A stretch of DNA of 64,000 bases from Atlantibacter subterraneus (GCF_027853245.1 NZ_JAPTZM010000002.1); one strand, 5' to 3'; shown: positions 9,301 through 18,027, numbered from the stretch's first letter. Numbers and translations are program-made. Notes: generated by a model from the sequence alone, not told the origin.

Positions 9301-9768
9301 TCAGTCGTTACCACACTCTCCGGGAGTGGGCAGGACCTTCGCTGCATTCGTCGAGTCAGCACTGAAAGAGCCCGCTTTGCGGTCATTGACGTAGACCTCA
9401 AACTGTCGGGCTTTGCGGATATCGCTGATGAAGTCATACCAGGCGTTATCCCCATTTCGCCAGCCTAGTCTGGACGGAATAACGTACTGCTGGTGATTCA
9501 TTACCACGGTGATCGTGGTGCCGTCATCGTGCGAACTGACCATCCTGTTATCCGTCTGGGTCAGAAAAACAGAATGCTGGTAGAAACCGTTCTGGTCCGG
9601 ATTTCCCGTGCAATTGATGGTAAACATTTTCCCACTGGCATCCGTCACGTTGTATTCCGTATTGCCCTGGCCATAGCCCTGCTGCCAGAGTCCAGGAACC
9701 GCAGAGGCTGTAAAACTGGTAAACAGTGAACATGCCAGTACAAACCGGCTTAGTGAACCTATTGTCAT
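9301..9768 (-). CDS. yfjT: Exported protein YfjT
   Basis: The 155-residue protein begins with a clear signal peptide (MTIGSLSRFVLACSLFTSFTASA, cleavage likely after ASA). Two conserved cysteines (NCTGNP and GECGND) could form a disulfide in the periplasm. From memory it closely resembles CP4-57 YfjT, and its position after a YfjS lipoprotein is the same. No function is established for the family. AAAGGAG precedes the ATG. It probably shares the yfjS transcript. Confidence 0.82.
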   Translation of the reverse strand: MTIGSLSRFVLACSLFTSFTASAVPGLWQQGYGQGNTEYNVTDASGKMFTINCTGNPDQNGFYQHSVFLTQTDNRMVSSHDDGTTITVVMNHQQYVIPSRLGWRNGDNAWYDFISDIRKARQFEVYVNDRKAGSFSADSTNAAKVLPTPGECGND

Positions 9769-9792
9769 TTCTGTCTCCTTTATCGTTGTTTT

Positions 9793-10236
9793 TTATTCGT
9801 GGTTCTCAGGGTTTGAGGGTATCAGCAGCCGACCCATCAGTTTTCCGTCATGGGAGTACTCAAAGTATTTTTCCTTCGTATACCGGTCCGTAACCTCGTG
9901 GTATTCCAGTTTGATATTGTCGGCAATACAAAGCGCATTCATCAGCGGCTGGACGGTTTTTTCCTGCATATCCACGAGGTAGTAGTAACTACCGCCCTCG
10001 CAGCCATCGGGCAACTGGCGGGTACGTAAGACCTGCAGGGTGAGACCGGATGAGAAGCCAACCTGTGACCATTCTTCGCTGACATCATCCTGACGACTGA
10101 CCACATCGCTGAAGCGCGGCGGGGTGAGATCCTTGAACTTGCTGATGGCCTTCAGTTCATCACTTCTGTCATCGCAGGCGCTCAGAAACAGAGTGGTGGC
10201 AACCAGTGCCAGCAGAGGTAGTGTTTTACGTTTCAT
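9793..10236 (-). CDS. yfjS: Lipoprotein YfjS
   Basis: The true start is ATG 10236, one base into the TAA that ends the intact ypjK frame (TAATG); longer readings only run into ypjK. The 147-residue product has a type II signal peptide and lipobox (MKRKTLPLLALVATTLFLSAC), so it should be lipidated and membrane-bound. Acid-rich residues just after the Cys (DDRSDE) include Asp at +2, which in Lol sorting favours retention in the inner membrane. It matches YfjS of CP4-57 by sequence memory and position. Its role is unknown. Confidence 0.82.
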   Translation of the reverse strand: MKRKTLPLLALVATTLFLSACDDRSDELKAISKFKDLTPPRFSDVVSRQDDVSEEWSQVGFSSGLTLQVLRTRQLPDGCEGGSYYYLVDMQEKTVQPLMNALCIADNIKLEYHEVTDRYTKEKYFEYSHDGKLMGRLLIPSNPENHE

Positions 10237-10480
10237 TATTTTTTTCCTGAAATCAGACGAACCACTTTGGCAAAGACATAAATCCCCACAAAAATACCCA
10301 CCGGCACACCGGCACACCGGCGAACGGCGTCAGTGCAACACTGGCAGCACCGGCTGCACCTCCGCCCGTCAACAGTGCAGCAACGGTGGCAAGTGTCAGG
10401 GCCGTGAGGCTGTCGGACACCCCGGTTTTGTTCAGAATGATGACGATGGCAACAATGGCGATAATGGCAATTACGGGCAT
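10236..10480 (-). pseudogene. ypjK: ypjK with an 8-bp tandem expansion that shifts the frame
   Basis: The gene starts at ATG 10480 behind GGGAGGAG and encodes a hydrophobic protein (MPVIAIIAIVAIVIIL, then GGGAAGAASVAL). Around 10301-10325 the minus strand contains GCCGGTGT twice and then GCCGGTGG. Removing one 8-bp unit restores a continuous frame ending VVRLISGKK and a TAA that overlaps the yfjS start. As written, the frame ends early at 10253 with a foreign tail (RWVFLWGFMSLPKWFV), giving 75 residues instead of 78. The repeat is a classic slippage site, so this could be a decayed gene or a reversible switch. Confidence 0.75.
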
Positions 10481-10520
10481 AGGGCTCCTCCCTGTTGCCG
10501 GGTTGATAACAACGCTTGCG

Positions 10521-11222
10521 CTATTCTGGTGGACTGTCGGCCGGAACAAACGTAAGCAGTGACTGCTGGATAAAGCGAAAATGGGGTAAGGTCTGAATAA
10601 AGACCGGGTCTTCAACAAGACGACACAGACTGTCGTTACGCCGGAAACTCTCCTGCAGGAGCTGAACCAGATGGATCTCATCCAGGGTGAATACGGCGAT
10701 ATGTCCGTCGTGTTCCGCCACCAGATACCAGGCCTGCTGGTGGATGAGTAACCGGCAGGGAGCCAGCCGCTCACAGCGCTGCCCCTCGGCAATCAGCGTC
10801 ACCCGCCTGCGCCCGGTAATGGCCTGAATCAGTCTCCAGAAAGACAATGCTCCTGAAGGCGAAGGAACCGGACTAGCTGGTGCTATCACGCAGGGAGACT
10901 CATCGCACATCAGCAGTGCGTTCACCAGACGGCGGTCAAGGCCGGGGAAAAGTCCGGCCAGCCCGCTGCGGTGGGCAAAGATAAGCACGTCGGGCACCAT
11001 CTGCATCTCGCTGCCAGCAGTGCGTAAGCGGCAGTATCCGGACTGATACTCCAAGTCCAGATACATCAGTCGCTCACGAAAATCACGCCGCAGCGTGCGC
11101 ACTGACACGCCAAACTCAGCGGCCAGTTTGCGCACACTCAACGTTTCACCCGCCACCAGACGGCTGATTATCAGTGACAGCCTGACAGCCAGCCGGTCAT
11201 GGCGGCGTTCTGCCTGTGTCAT
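10521..11222 (-). CDS. yfjR: YfjR, helix-turn-helix/WYL-like transcription regulator
   Basis: The 233-residue protein has an N-terminal winged helix (RLVAGETLSVRKLAAEFGVSV, residues about 23-43), then a region typical of YafY/YfjR regulators that may bind a ligand. GGAGA precedes the ATG. It lies upstream of ypjK-yfjS-yfjT on the same strand, as in CP4-57, and probably controls that cluster or itself. The about 210-base gap to yfjQ leaves room for its own promoter. Confidence 0.85.
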   Translation of the reverse strand: MTQAERRHDRLAVRLSLIISRLVAGETLSVRKLAAEFGVSVRTLRRDFRERLMYLDLEYQSGYCRLRTAGSEMQMVPDVLIFAHRSGLAGLFPGLDRRLVNALLMCDESPCVIAPASPVPSPSGALSFWRLIQAITGRRRVTLIAEGQRCERLAPCRLLIHQQAWYLVAEHDGHIAVFTLDEIHLVQLLQESFRRNDSLCRLVEDPVFIQTLPHFRFIQQSLLTFVPADSPPE

Positions 11223-11438
11223 GAGAGGTTCTCCAGGAAAGTTAACTGACTGAAAATGATGTGATTACTTTAAACAGGGGGGCGGACAGGGTATGGACAA
11301 CGCAGAAACTATTTTTTATTTCTGCAAAAGCCAGATGTAACGGGGGTTACAGGCTATTACCGGGAGATTGAGGCACACGAGCACGTAGCAATTCGGACAG
11401 GTGGTGTCCGATAATAACAATGTGGCAACATAAAACGT

Positions 11439-12257
11439 CTACTGCAGTTGTGTGAGCAGTGTTTCAGCCATCACCCACAGCGCACGGTTAAGCTTCACGT
11501 CCCCGTCAATGCCACGCACGGCACGAGTATGCGTTCGTTCGCCTTTAACATTACGCCCGCTGAGTCCGCCCTTAATCAGGTTTTCCTGAATCCGCTGATA
11601 GGTAGTCCACAGGTCATTGCTCTCATCCTGCCAGCGGCGCGGGGAGAGTATCTGCGATTCAGTAACCGGCTGGTGGTCCTCACCAAAGCGATACGTTAGC
11701 GCGGCTTTTGCCAGCGCCTGCTGCGCAGGTGGCGGTAAAAGCAACGACTGCATGACATCCCGCTTTTCTTCCACACGCTCAAAAATCCCCAGCACCTCAT
11801 AGGCCCCCTCAATAACCTGGCTCACCACGTCCCCCTTGTGTGGCACCCGCACCTCGCCAAACGACTCGCCGCAGACCAGACCGTTCTGGCACACCGCCCT
11901 GAACAGGCCCGGCAGCATCTGGTACGAACTGGTGCCATCGTGAGAGTTAAGCAGGATAATTTCCGGCACCTGTTTACCGGTAATTTGCCCCTCCCGACGC
12001 AGGCGCAGCATATGCTTCGTATGCTCACGACGACGGGGGTCACGTACCCGTGTCTGACAGGCAAAAAATGGCTGGAAGCCTTCCCGCTGCAGGCTGTCGA
12101 GCAGGGAGATGGTGGGGATATAGGCATATCGTTCACTGCGGGAGGTATGCTTTTCTTCACCGAACACGCTGGGGGTATGCTGCATCAGTTCTTCATGGGT
12201 AAGGGGGCGGTCGCGGCGTATCAGATTAACGCGACCAAAACGGCTGGCTAATTTCAT
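11439..12257 (-). CDS. yfjQ: DUF932 protein YfjQ
   Basis: I choose ATG 12257 (AAGG eight bases upstream), giving 272 residues (MKLASRFGRVNLIRRDR); the frame is open eight codons further but lacks a ribosome site. DUF932 proteins are common on CP4 elements and conjugative plasmids. Their function is unknown, though phage and plasmid relatives are linked to DNA metabolism. This is the only complete copy here; a truncated paralogue lies at 16639-17073 and a 3' scrap near 1003-1090. A terminator-like hairpin sits in its presumed leader. Confidence 0.88.
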   Translation of the reverse strand: MKLASRFGRVNLIRRDRPLTHEELMQHTPSVFGEEKHTSRSERYAYIPTISLLDSLQREGFQPFFACQTRVRDPRRREHTKHMLRLRREGQITGKQVPEIILLNSHDGTSSYQMLPGLFRAVCQNGLVCGESFGEVRVPHKGDVVSQVIEGAYEVLGIFERVEEKRDVMQSLLLPPPAQQALAKAALTYRFGEDHQPVTESQILSPRRWQDESNDLWTTYQRIQENLIKGGLSGRNVKGERTHTRAVRGIDGDVKLNRALWVMAETLLTQLQ

Positions 12258-12281
12258 GGGGTTTACCTTTATGGATGACAT

Positions 12282-12314
12282 AAGCGAAAACGCCCTGCTC
12301 GTAAGAGCAGGGCG
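12282..12314 (-). promoter_or_regulatory. Terminator-like leader hairpin in front of yfjQ
   Basis: On the minus strand CGCCCTGCTC and GAGCAGGGCG form a perfect 10-bp stem with a TTAC loop, followed by TTTTCGCTT. It ends about 25 bases before the yfjQ ATG and lies inside the non-coding stretch that should carry the yfjQ promoter. It could be an attenuator, or the end of an older upstream transcript. Confidence 0.6.
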
Positions 12315-12639
12315 TCAGGGAAAATAGTGATGTGGCGAAGATAAGGATTTTATGCTTTCTGTAGTGGCACAAATTTACTGTGCCATATATGGACGTCCCG
12401 CGTTTTGCAAGCCCTGAGTTGATACGGTTTGCTGCAATATATCCGGCGTCGTTAGTGGGTCTGATGACCCGCGCCATGATGTCATCCGCACCCTGTTTCC
12501 TAATCACTACATCGGTATGTTACTACCTCGGCACAGTTCAGGCTGTTACAGGGTTGGTTTACCGTTCTCTCATCAGTATCTGCAAACTCAGGAGGAATTG
12601 TCTCTCCGGATACAACAATGCTTAGCTCATAGCGAAAGC

Positions 12640-13012
12640 CCTGTTGATATTAAAACTTGTTGATTCGGTCAGTAAGCGCCAGACGATGCGAGTCAGTTTA
12701 TTGGCCAGCGCGACCGTGGCTTTCATTTTTCCCCTTCGATCGGTGAGGTGCTTCAGCCATATACCCAATGCATCATCGCCCAGTGCATAACCGAGCGGGC
12801 ACCATGAATAATTAAGGTTCTGAGGCCACGATTCCCATTTTTGGTCATGGATGACAGGCTGCTTTTCCCACCTGAACTACGTTGTCTGGGAACCAGACCA
12901 CATCAGGTGGATAGTTGTCGCCCGTTAGAAAACTGCTCCGCATTCACTTCACTCAGAAAAGCTGCCGCAATAAGTGGGCCAATCCCCGGTATTGTCATCA
13001 GTACTTTATATT
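12640..13012 (-). mobile_element. Decayed IS110-family transposase, C-terminal part
   Basis: The minus strand reads, in broken frames, segments typical of IS110/IS116/IS902 transposases: TIPGIGPLIAAAFLSEV, then a GLVPRQ..SGGK-like stretch, NGNRGLRTLIIHGARS, and KATVALANKLTRIVWRLL. At least two frameshifts and in-frame stops interrupt it, so it is inactive. Its N-terminal part is lost where it joins the IS630-like fragment. Boundaries are estimated from where coding similarity begins and ends. Confidence 0.75.
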
Positions 13013-13019
13013 TGGGTTG

Positions 13020-13640
13020 TTGCTGGCGCAGAGCGGCACCGACGCTGTGTATCCGTGACCCGCATAAAGATGAAAAAATGGCCGCAATCCATAAAGCGCT
13101 GGACGAATGCAGCGCAGAGCACCCGGTCTTTTATGAGGATGAGGTGGATATCCATCTCAATCCAAAAATCGGCGCGGACTGGCAGCTACGCGGGCATCAA
13201 AAACGCATAGTAACCCCGGGGCAGAATGAGAAATATTATCTGGCCGGGGCGCTGCACAGCGGTACAGGAAAAGTCAGCTATGTGGGCGGCAACAGCAAAA
13301 GTTCATCTTTATTTATCAGTCTGTTAAAACATCTGAAAGCGACATACCGGCGAGCGAAAACAATCACGCTCATCGTGGATAACTACATCATCCATAAAAG
13401 CCGTAAAACTCAGGGCTGGCTGAAAGCAAACCCGAAGTTCGGGTGATTTACCAGCCAGTTTACTCGCCGTGGGTGAACCACGTAGAGCGGTTGTGGCAGG
13501 CGCTGCACGACACGATAACCCGCAATCATCAGTGCCGTTCAATGTGACAGTTGTTGAAAAAGGTCCATCATTATATGGAAACCGTCAGCCCATTCCCGGG
13601 GGGACAACATGGGGTGGCAAAAGTGTAGCGGTATTAAGCG
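13020..13640 (+). mobile_element. Truncated IS630-family transposase
   Basis: The plus strand encodes the DDE half of an IS630-type transposase: YEDEVDIHLNPKIGADW (first Asp region), TLIVDNYIIHKS (second Asp), then after a frameshift near 13440 WVNHVERLWQALHD with the Glu, and a degenerate tail. The N-terminal DNA-binding half is absent, replaced by the IS110 remnant. One frame stays open for about 400 bases (13021-13446), but it is a fragment and should not transpose. Confidence 0.78.
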
Positions 13641-13936
13641 CAGCTATTTAGTTCACGGTATTCTTGCCTGTAGCAGCCTCTATCCGTGACGATTCAGCAT
13701 CATTGGCGTATGCACGTCGAAATTCTCTGATGTACTCATTAAGTTTGCGGACCTTTAGCCCGTTCAACCGCAGAGCTCTGAGTTTTTTCGTCCATAAATT
13801 TACTTACATCCGTTGTCGGAATGAACATATCAAAAACAGGTAATTACATAATTTTAATTACAATCCTCCAAATCCCGCTGGGCGTTATCGTGGTGATTCA
13901 GAGATGCCGCAAGGGCATCTCTGGCGGACATGATAA
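13641..13936. other. Intergenic stretch with no supported gene
   Basis: This stretch lies between the IS630 scar and the His-rich exported protein gene. A short minus-strand frame (MDEKTQSSAVERAKG) is visible near 13750-13800 but stops after 18 codons and may be transposon debris. A strong hairpin (AGAGATGCC/GGGCATCTCT, 13899-13923) sits just after the stop of the next gene and probably ends its transcript, although its T-tract is poor. Confidence 0.4.
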
Positions 13937-14539
13937 TTAGTGCTGATGTTCCATCTCAGGCGATCCTCCTGCCGCCATTCTGTTCACTTCTTCGACAAAA
14001 TGTATGTAGTGAACGTAGTCATTCACATATCCACGTCCCTGTTTAACCGATTGATTCACTTGTTGCTTACTTTGTTCAGCTTTAGCAAATTTTTCCCGGA
14101 GAGCATGCTCAACATTGGCAGTCACCTTCGCCACCAGGCTATCAACATTGCCGGCGTTGAGTGCGGCATCTGCCTCTTGTACAACCACGGGAATATGGCC
14201 TGCCGGTTTTACACCGGTAAAGGGCGCGCCTTCCGCCTCACGGTGAACACGTACCAGAGTGGTGAAGAGCTGCTGATCGGCCTTCTCCTGAGCGGCCTGA
14301 CTGCCACCTTGTTTGCTTATTGCCTCGTCAAACGCCTTCCTGACGGTATCTTCACGGTTTTCTGGCACCCATTTTAATAACGGGGTAACATCATGCGCCT
14401 GGAGCGCGCTTTTAGCCTCGGTAATCACCGGTCCATCCATGCCGTCGCAGTGGGCGAACGCCGTTGTGCTTATCGTCATTCCCGCAAGGATCACGATGCT
14501 CGCGCACAGGGTAGTTCTGATGTTTTTCTGCTTTTTCAC
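13937..14539 (-). CDS. Exported His-rich protein, DUF6448-like
   Basis: The 200-residue protein has a signal peptide (MKKQKNIRTTLCASIVILAGMTISTTAFA) and a mature N-terminus AHCDGMDGPV. It contains LVRVHREAEGAPFTGVKPAG, a pattern I associate with DUF6448, and ends in a His-rich tail (SPEMEHQH). His/Cys content hints at metal or redox ligands in the periplasm, but no function is known. It is divergent from a membrane-bound AraC-type regulator, with a 233-base gap holding direct repeats, so it is the likely target of that regulator. Confidence 0.72.
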   Translation of the reverse strand: MKKQKNIRTTLCASIVILAGMTISTTAFAHCDGMDGPVITEAKSALQAHDVTPLLKWVPENREDTVRKAFDEAISKQGGSQAAQEKADQQLFTTLVRVHREAEGAPFTGVKPAGHIPVVVQEADAALNAGNVDSLVAKVTANVEHALREKFAKAEQSKQQVNQSVKQGRGYVNDYVHYIHFVEEVNRMAAGGSPEMEHQH

Positions 14540-14670
14540 AATAATGCTCCCGGGTCTTTTTCGACCTGTTCATCTGCTTTTTGGGGATGTTAATCGACGT
14601 AGGATTTCAGACCCTCTGCCGATTTGACATCAGAGTACTGGCGTGAAATCAGGGCGTCGTTCGAATTGGT

Positions 14671-14701
14671 AAAGTCGAACCTACAAAGCGCAAAGTCGAA
14701 C
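14671..14701. promoter_or_regulatory. Two direct repeats AAAGTCGAAC, candidate AraC half-sites
   Basis: AAAGTCGAAC occurs at 14671-14680 and again at 14692-14701, exactly 21 bp apart, or two helical turns. A partial inverted copy (GTTCGA) lies just upstream near 14659. Same-face direct repeats in a divergent gap are the classical arrangement for AraC-family dimers. Confidence 0.6.
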
Positions 14702-14772
14702 GTTCCGCTAACAAGAGGCAGAGCGGAACCCGTTCTTTATGTCTCGTTTTGAATGATTGGTGGCGGTAATAC

Positions 14773-15924
14773 ATGCTGATTGAGCTATCCGTTTTTCTTC
14801 TGGCAGCAGGAATAATGCAGGCTGTATTGCTTTCTGTTTTTCTACTTTTGCCGTCCAACATTGTACAAACCAGCAACCGGCTATTGGTGGTCGTCCTGCT
14901 GACCGTCGCCGCCGGTTTTGGCGAGCTTTTACTTTACGGAAGCGGTGTAAGTTTTTCACACCCAAACTACGCTTATATCGGTACGCTCATCTCTCTGCTT
15001 CAGCCGCCAGCTATCTATCTGTATACCCGATCGCTGATGTATTGCCGTTTTCAAATTCGGCTCATTCATGCCGTACACTTAATCCCGTTCGCGGCTGGCC
15101 TGATTGTGTTTTTCACACTATATGTTCCGCTACCTGAGTCGGAAAAAATAACAATATTACAACAACAGGATTTACCAGGAATGCCGGAACCTCTGCCCCT
15201 TGCGTTGGTCTATCACGGGGTATTTCTCGGTTGGTTGGGCTATTCGCTCGGCCGCTTGCAGTCATTTAATTCGGATATCCAGCGTCTTTATTCTGATATC
15301 GCCCGCCAGCAAATACTCTGGCTCCGCTTCCTGCTGTCGGGTTACGCGGGGCTGTGGATCGTCAGTATCATTTGCTGCCTGTTTTTCTATCTGTTCAGGC
15401 TAACCGATCAAACCACCTGGATACTGCCTGTTGTCAGTATGGCGGGGTTTGCGTTCATTAATACATTGCTGATCTGCGCACTGCGACAGCCCGCTGCGTT
15501 TATGGGGCTAACGCAGGAAGATGAAACCCTGCTGGTGGATATTCAGCCGGTTAAAACACTGTTGTTACCGGAGTCAAAACAGGTAGATAACGTGGTGGAT
15601 TTTATGCGTCGGAATCAGCCGTTTCTGGATTCCACCCTCTCCTTAAGCCAGCTTGCGCGCCAGATAAAACTTTCACCGCACGATCTCTCCGCCATTATCA
15701 ACAATGGATTTCAGCAGAACTTTTTTACCTTTATCAGCGAGTACCGCATAGAGTATGCCAAAAAGTTACTGGCCACGCCGGGAGATAAGCGGACCATTCT
15801 TGATATTATGTATGCTTCGGGTTTTAATTCTAAATCGGTATTTAATACTGCATTTAAGAAGCAAACAGGTGTGACACCCACAGAATATCGTCGGCAACAT
15901 TGTCTACAAACAGTACTCCGATGA
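14773..15924 (+). CDS. AraC-family regulator with an N-terminal multi-pass membrane domain
   Basis: The 383-residue protein has about seven hydrophobic segments in residues 1-245 (for example LSVFLLAAGIMQAVLLSVFL and WIVSIICCLFFYLFRL), then a C-terminal AraC DNA-binding domain (residues about 270-375, LSLSQLARQIKLSPHDLSAII and ILDIMYASGFNSKSVFNTAF). Such proteins sense a signal at the membrane and act directly on DNA. It is divergent from the His-rich exported protein gene; direct repeats in the gap are the probable binding sites. Signal unknown. Similar membrane AraC proteins occur in Bacteroidetes and gamma-proteobacteria. Confidence 0.82.
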   Translation: MLIELSVFLLAAGIMQAVLLSVFLLLPSNIVQTSNRLLVVVLLTVAAGFGELLLYGSGVSFSHPNYAYIGTLISLLQPPAIYLYTRSLMYCRFQIRLIHAVHLIPFAAGLIVFFTLYVPLPESEKITILQQQDLPGMPEPLPLALVYHGVFLGWLGYSLGRLQSFNSDIQRLYSDIARQQILWLRFLLSGYAGLWIVSIICCLFFYLFRLTDQTTWILPVVSMAGFAFINTLLICALRQPAAFMGLTQEDETLLVDIQPVKTLLLPESKQVDNVVDFMRRNQPFLDSTLSLSQLARQIKLSPHDLSAIINNGFQQNFFTFISEYRIEYAKKLLATPGDKRTILDIMYASGFNSKSVFNTAFKKQTGVTPTEYRRQHCLQTVLR

Positions 15925-16051
15925 CCTATTTTTTAATGCCTGGATACGCTTGGATAAAGAAGCATGGGTCGGACTTTCCACCAACAAAGGACAGTCAGTT
16001 GTTCAGGTTGAGATCCGCCAGCCCTGCCCCAGACGGGCCAGCGGCGTGCTG

Positions 16052-16633
16052 TCAGCGTTTTTTCACACCGTAGCGCTGCAGGTGGGTGTTCAGGTCATGA
16101 CCAGCACCGGGCTCAAAGTTCCATGCCCGCCAGATGAGCTGGCCGTCCGCATCGCGAATGACCAGCCGGAAGTGGGTGTGCTGGTCATCCTCAATGCCAA
16201 CGTTGATATACAGGGCGGCAGTGGCCTCAGCCTGTCTGCGGGTGAAGGTGCCTGCCGGAAGTGTCCCGTCAATCGGCAGACCTTGCGTGATATCCGTCAC
16301 CCGCCTGTAATAGCCCCGCTTCAGAAGCCCTGTGGCTTTCCGTGCCCGCAGGACATCCGTGGGGGTGATAAGTGAAGACCGCACCGTGAAACGGAAGCTG
16401 CTCTGGCCTGTACGTACTAGGTCATATTTTTCAACAACATCATTCAGGGCATCCGCCAGCGGTATACCGGCCTCAATGTGCTCCTGAATCACGCCATCGC
16501 TGCCAAACGGCGTGTCGTTAAGAGTCAGTCCGTAGTGCTGGCTGAGCAGATATCCCAGCAGGAGGCGCCAGATTTCGACGGGGGACAGATGTGACAATGC
16601 CGCCCATGATAGTGAATCGGGTGATGTTTTCAT
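16052..16633 (-). CDS. CbtA/YpjF-family toxin with an extra C-terminal domain
   Basis: Residues 1-118 match the CbtA family of type IV toxins (SPVEIWRLLLGYLLSQHYGL, NDTPFGSDGVIQEHIEAG, LRARKATGLLKRG), which bind FtsZ and MreB. CbtA proteins are about 124 residues and end soon after the ITLGKYPEA-type motif; here the frame continues for about 75 residues (THFRLVIRDADGQLIWRAWNFEPGAG). I recall that tail from separate small proteins coded beside cbtA on islands (DUF5983-like), so this looks like a fusion. No cognate CbeA-type antitoxin gene lies upstream; instead a truncated DUF932 gene ends five bases before it. Confidence 0.7.
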   Translation of the reverse strand: MKTSPDSLSWAALSHLSPVEIWRLLLGYLLSQHYGLTLNDTPFGSDGVIQEHIEAGIPLADALNDVVEKYDLVRTGQSSFRFTVRSSLITPTDVLRARKATGLLKRGYYRRVTDITQGLPIDGTLPAGTFTRRQAEATAALYINVGIEDDQHTHFRLVIRDADGQLIWRAWNFEPGAGHDLNTHLQRYGVKKR

Positions 16634-16638
16634 ATCGG

Positions 16639-17073
16639 TTATTCCGTAATGCTGAAGGGATGTAAGTGGTGGGGTATTACTGCATGGCTCAGGCCATTAC
16701 AGCAGACACTACGGAACAGGCCCGGCAGCATCTGGTAGCTGCTGGAGCCGTCATGCGAGTTGAGCTGAATAATTTCCGGAACCTGCTGACCAGTGATTTG
16801 CCCGGCACGGCGCAGGCGCAGCATATGTTTCGTGTGCTCCCGGCGGCTCTGGTCACGGACGCGTGTCTGGCAGGCAAAGAACGGCTGAAAACCTTCACGT
16901 TGCAGGTTTTCCAGCAAAGTGATGGTGGGAATGCAGGTGTAACGCTCACTGCGGGATGCGTGCTTGTCTTCGCTGAATACGCTGGGCACCACGCGAAACA
17001 GCTCCTCACGGGTTAACGGACGGTCACGACGGATAAGATTTGCGGCGCTAAAGCGCGAAGCCAGACGGGTCAT
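16639..17073 (-). pseudogene. Truncated DUF932 paralogue of yfjQ
   Basis: From ATG 17073 (AGGAG eight bases upstream) about 125 residues closely match YfjQ (LASRFSAANLIRRDRPLT, QEGFQPFFACQTRVRD-like segments). After PGLFRSVCCNGL the sequence switches to SHAVIPHHLHPFSITE and stops, so more than half of the gene is missing. The switch point is followed at once by the CbtA-like toxin gene, consistent with a deletion joining the two. A short product could still be made. Confidence 0.75.
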
Positions 17074-17098
17074 AAGCAGACTCCTCATAACGGGAAAA

Positions 17099-17134
17099 CA
17101 AATAAAGAAATCCCCGTCGCATCGGCGACAGGGA
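17099..17134 (-). promoter_or_regulatory. Terminator-like leader hairpin in front of the truncated yfjQ paralogue
   Basis: On the minus strand TCCCTGTCGC pairs with GCGACGGGGA (one G-T pair), followed by TTTCTTTATTTG. It lies between the yfjP stop and the ATG at 17073, so it may serve as terminator for yfjP, leader hairpin for the next gene, or both. Confidence 0.6.
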
Positions 17135-17163
17135 TAGGGAAATAACAGGGATGGGTTAAATAC

Positions 17164-18027
17164 TCAGAAGAAGAAATCCCAGACAGCGCGGGCCACTGAC
17201 ACCACAGCGGAGCGCACGGCCTGAATAATGGTTCGCACCGGGGCGGGAATAAGGTGAAAGGTGCTTACCGTATCGAGTATGGCACCTACGGTTTCACCGA
17301 AATCGGCACGGGCCTGTTCCTGAACTACCATTGTGCGAAAGTGATGCTGCAGTTGCGCTACCACCGGGCTACTGGCCTCGCGTGGCAGATACTTAATCAT
17401 CCTCTCAGCCATCACCCGCAATCCCCACTGCAGACGGACCGATACGGCACACACCGGATGCACAGGCTGAAAAATCTCATGCAGCAGGCAGATTTTACGG
17501 CTGATGTTTTGTTTTTGCTCTGTGGACAATCTTTCTCCACCGCTTGTGGGCTCGGTCTTGTCCGACTGGCTGATAACAAACATCACCTTATGTCGGTATG
17601 CCTCACTAATCACCTTTCGGTAAAAATACTCATCCACCGCCAGCGCACGGTCATCAGCTTTAATCAGCCACAGCACCAGGTCGAGCCGGGGTAGCTGATC
17701 CCGATACAGCACAGCATATTCGGTATCGCGAGCACTGTTTTCGCCCACACCGGGCAGGTCCACGATGGTCATAAACCGTTCACCAACTTGCAGACGAAAT
17801 CGCAAAGGTTCACGGGTGCAGGCGCCCACATCACTGACCGGAGATACTTCACCGGCAAACAGGGCATTGCAAAGGCTACTCTTTCCCGCCCCGGTTTTAC
17901 CCATAATGCCGATCACTGGCTCGTAATGGGTTAACTGATTTATCTGCTGTAATATGCGTTCAGACACCCATTGTGGCAGGCCGGAAAGCGAGTGCTGCAG
18001 GGGCTGCAGACCTTCAGATTTTCTCAT
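17164..18027 (-). CDS. yfjP: YfjP, Era/YeeP-like small GTPase
   Basis: I choose ATG 18027 because GAGGAG lies five bases upstream; it gives 287 residues. G1 is GKTGAGKS (near residue 44), G3 is DLPGVGEN, and G4 appears as SQSDKTEP. The C-terminus (PVRTIIQAVRSAVVSVARAVWDFFF) is amphipathic and may bind membrane. YfjP, YeeP and YkfA are a GTPase family of CP4 elements with no settled function. It heads the yfjP-yfjQ module exactly as in CP4-57. Confidence 0.88.
   Translation of the reverse strand: MRKSEGLQPLQHSLSGLPQWVSERILQQINQLTHYEPVIGIMGKTGAGKSSLCNALFAGEVSPVSDVGACTREPLRFRLQVGERFMTIVDLPGVGENSARDTEYAVLYRDQLPRLDLVLWLIKADDRALAVDEYFYRKVISEAYRHKVMFVISQSDKTEPTSGGERLSTEQKQNISRKICLLHEIFQPVHPVCAVSVRLQWGLRVMAERMIKYLPREASSPVVAQLQHHFRTMVVQEQARADFGETVGAILDTVSTFHLIPAPVRTIIQAVRSAVVSVARAVWDFFF

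Noticed and set aside
9493..9729. Plus-strand ORF opposite yfjT
   Set aside because: Shadow of a gene with a signal peptide and clear homology on the other strand.
12841..13446. A single 201-codon plus-strand ORF
   Set aside because: Its first part is antisense to the IS110 remnant and its second part is the IS630 fragment; the fusion is a deletion scar, not a gene.
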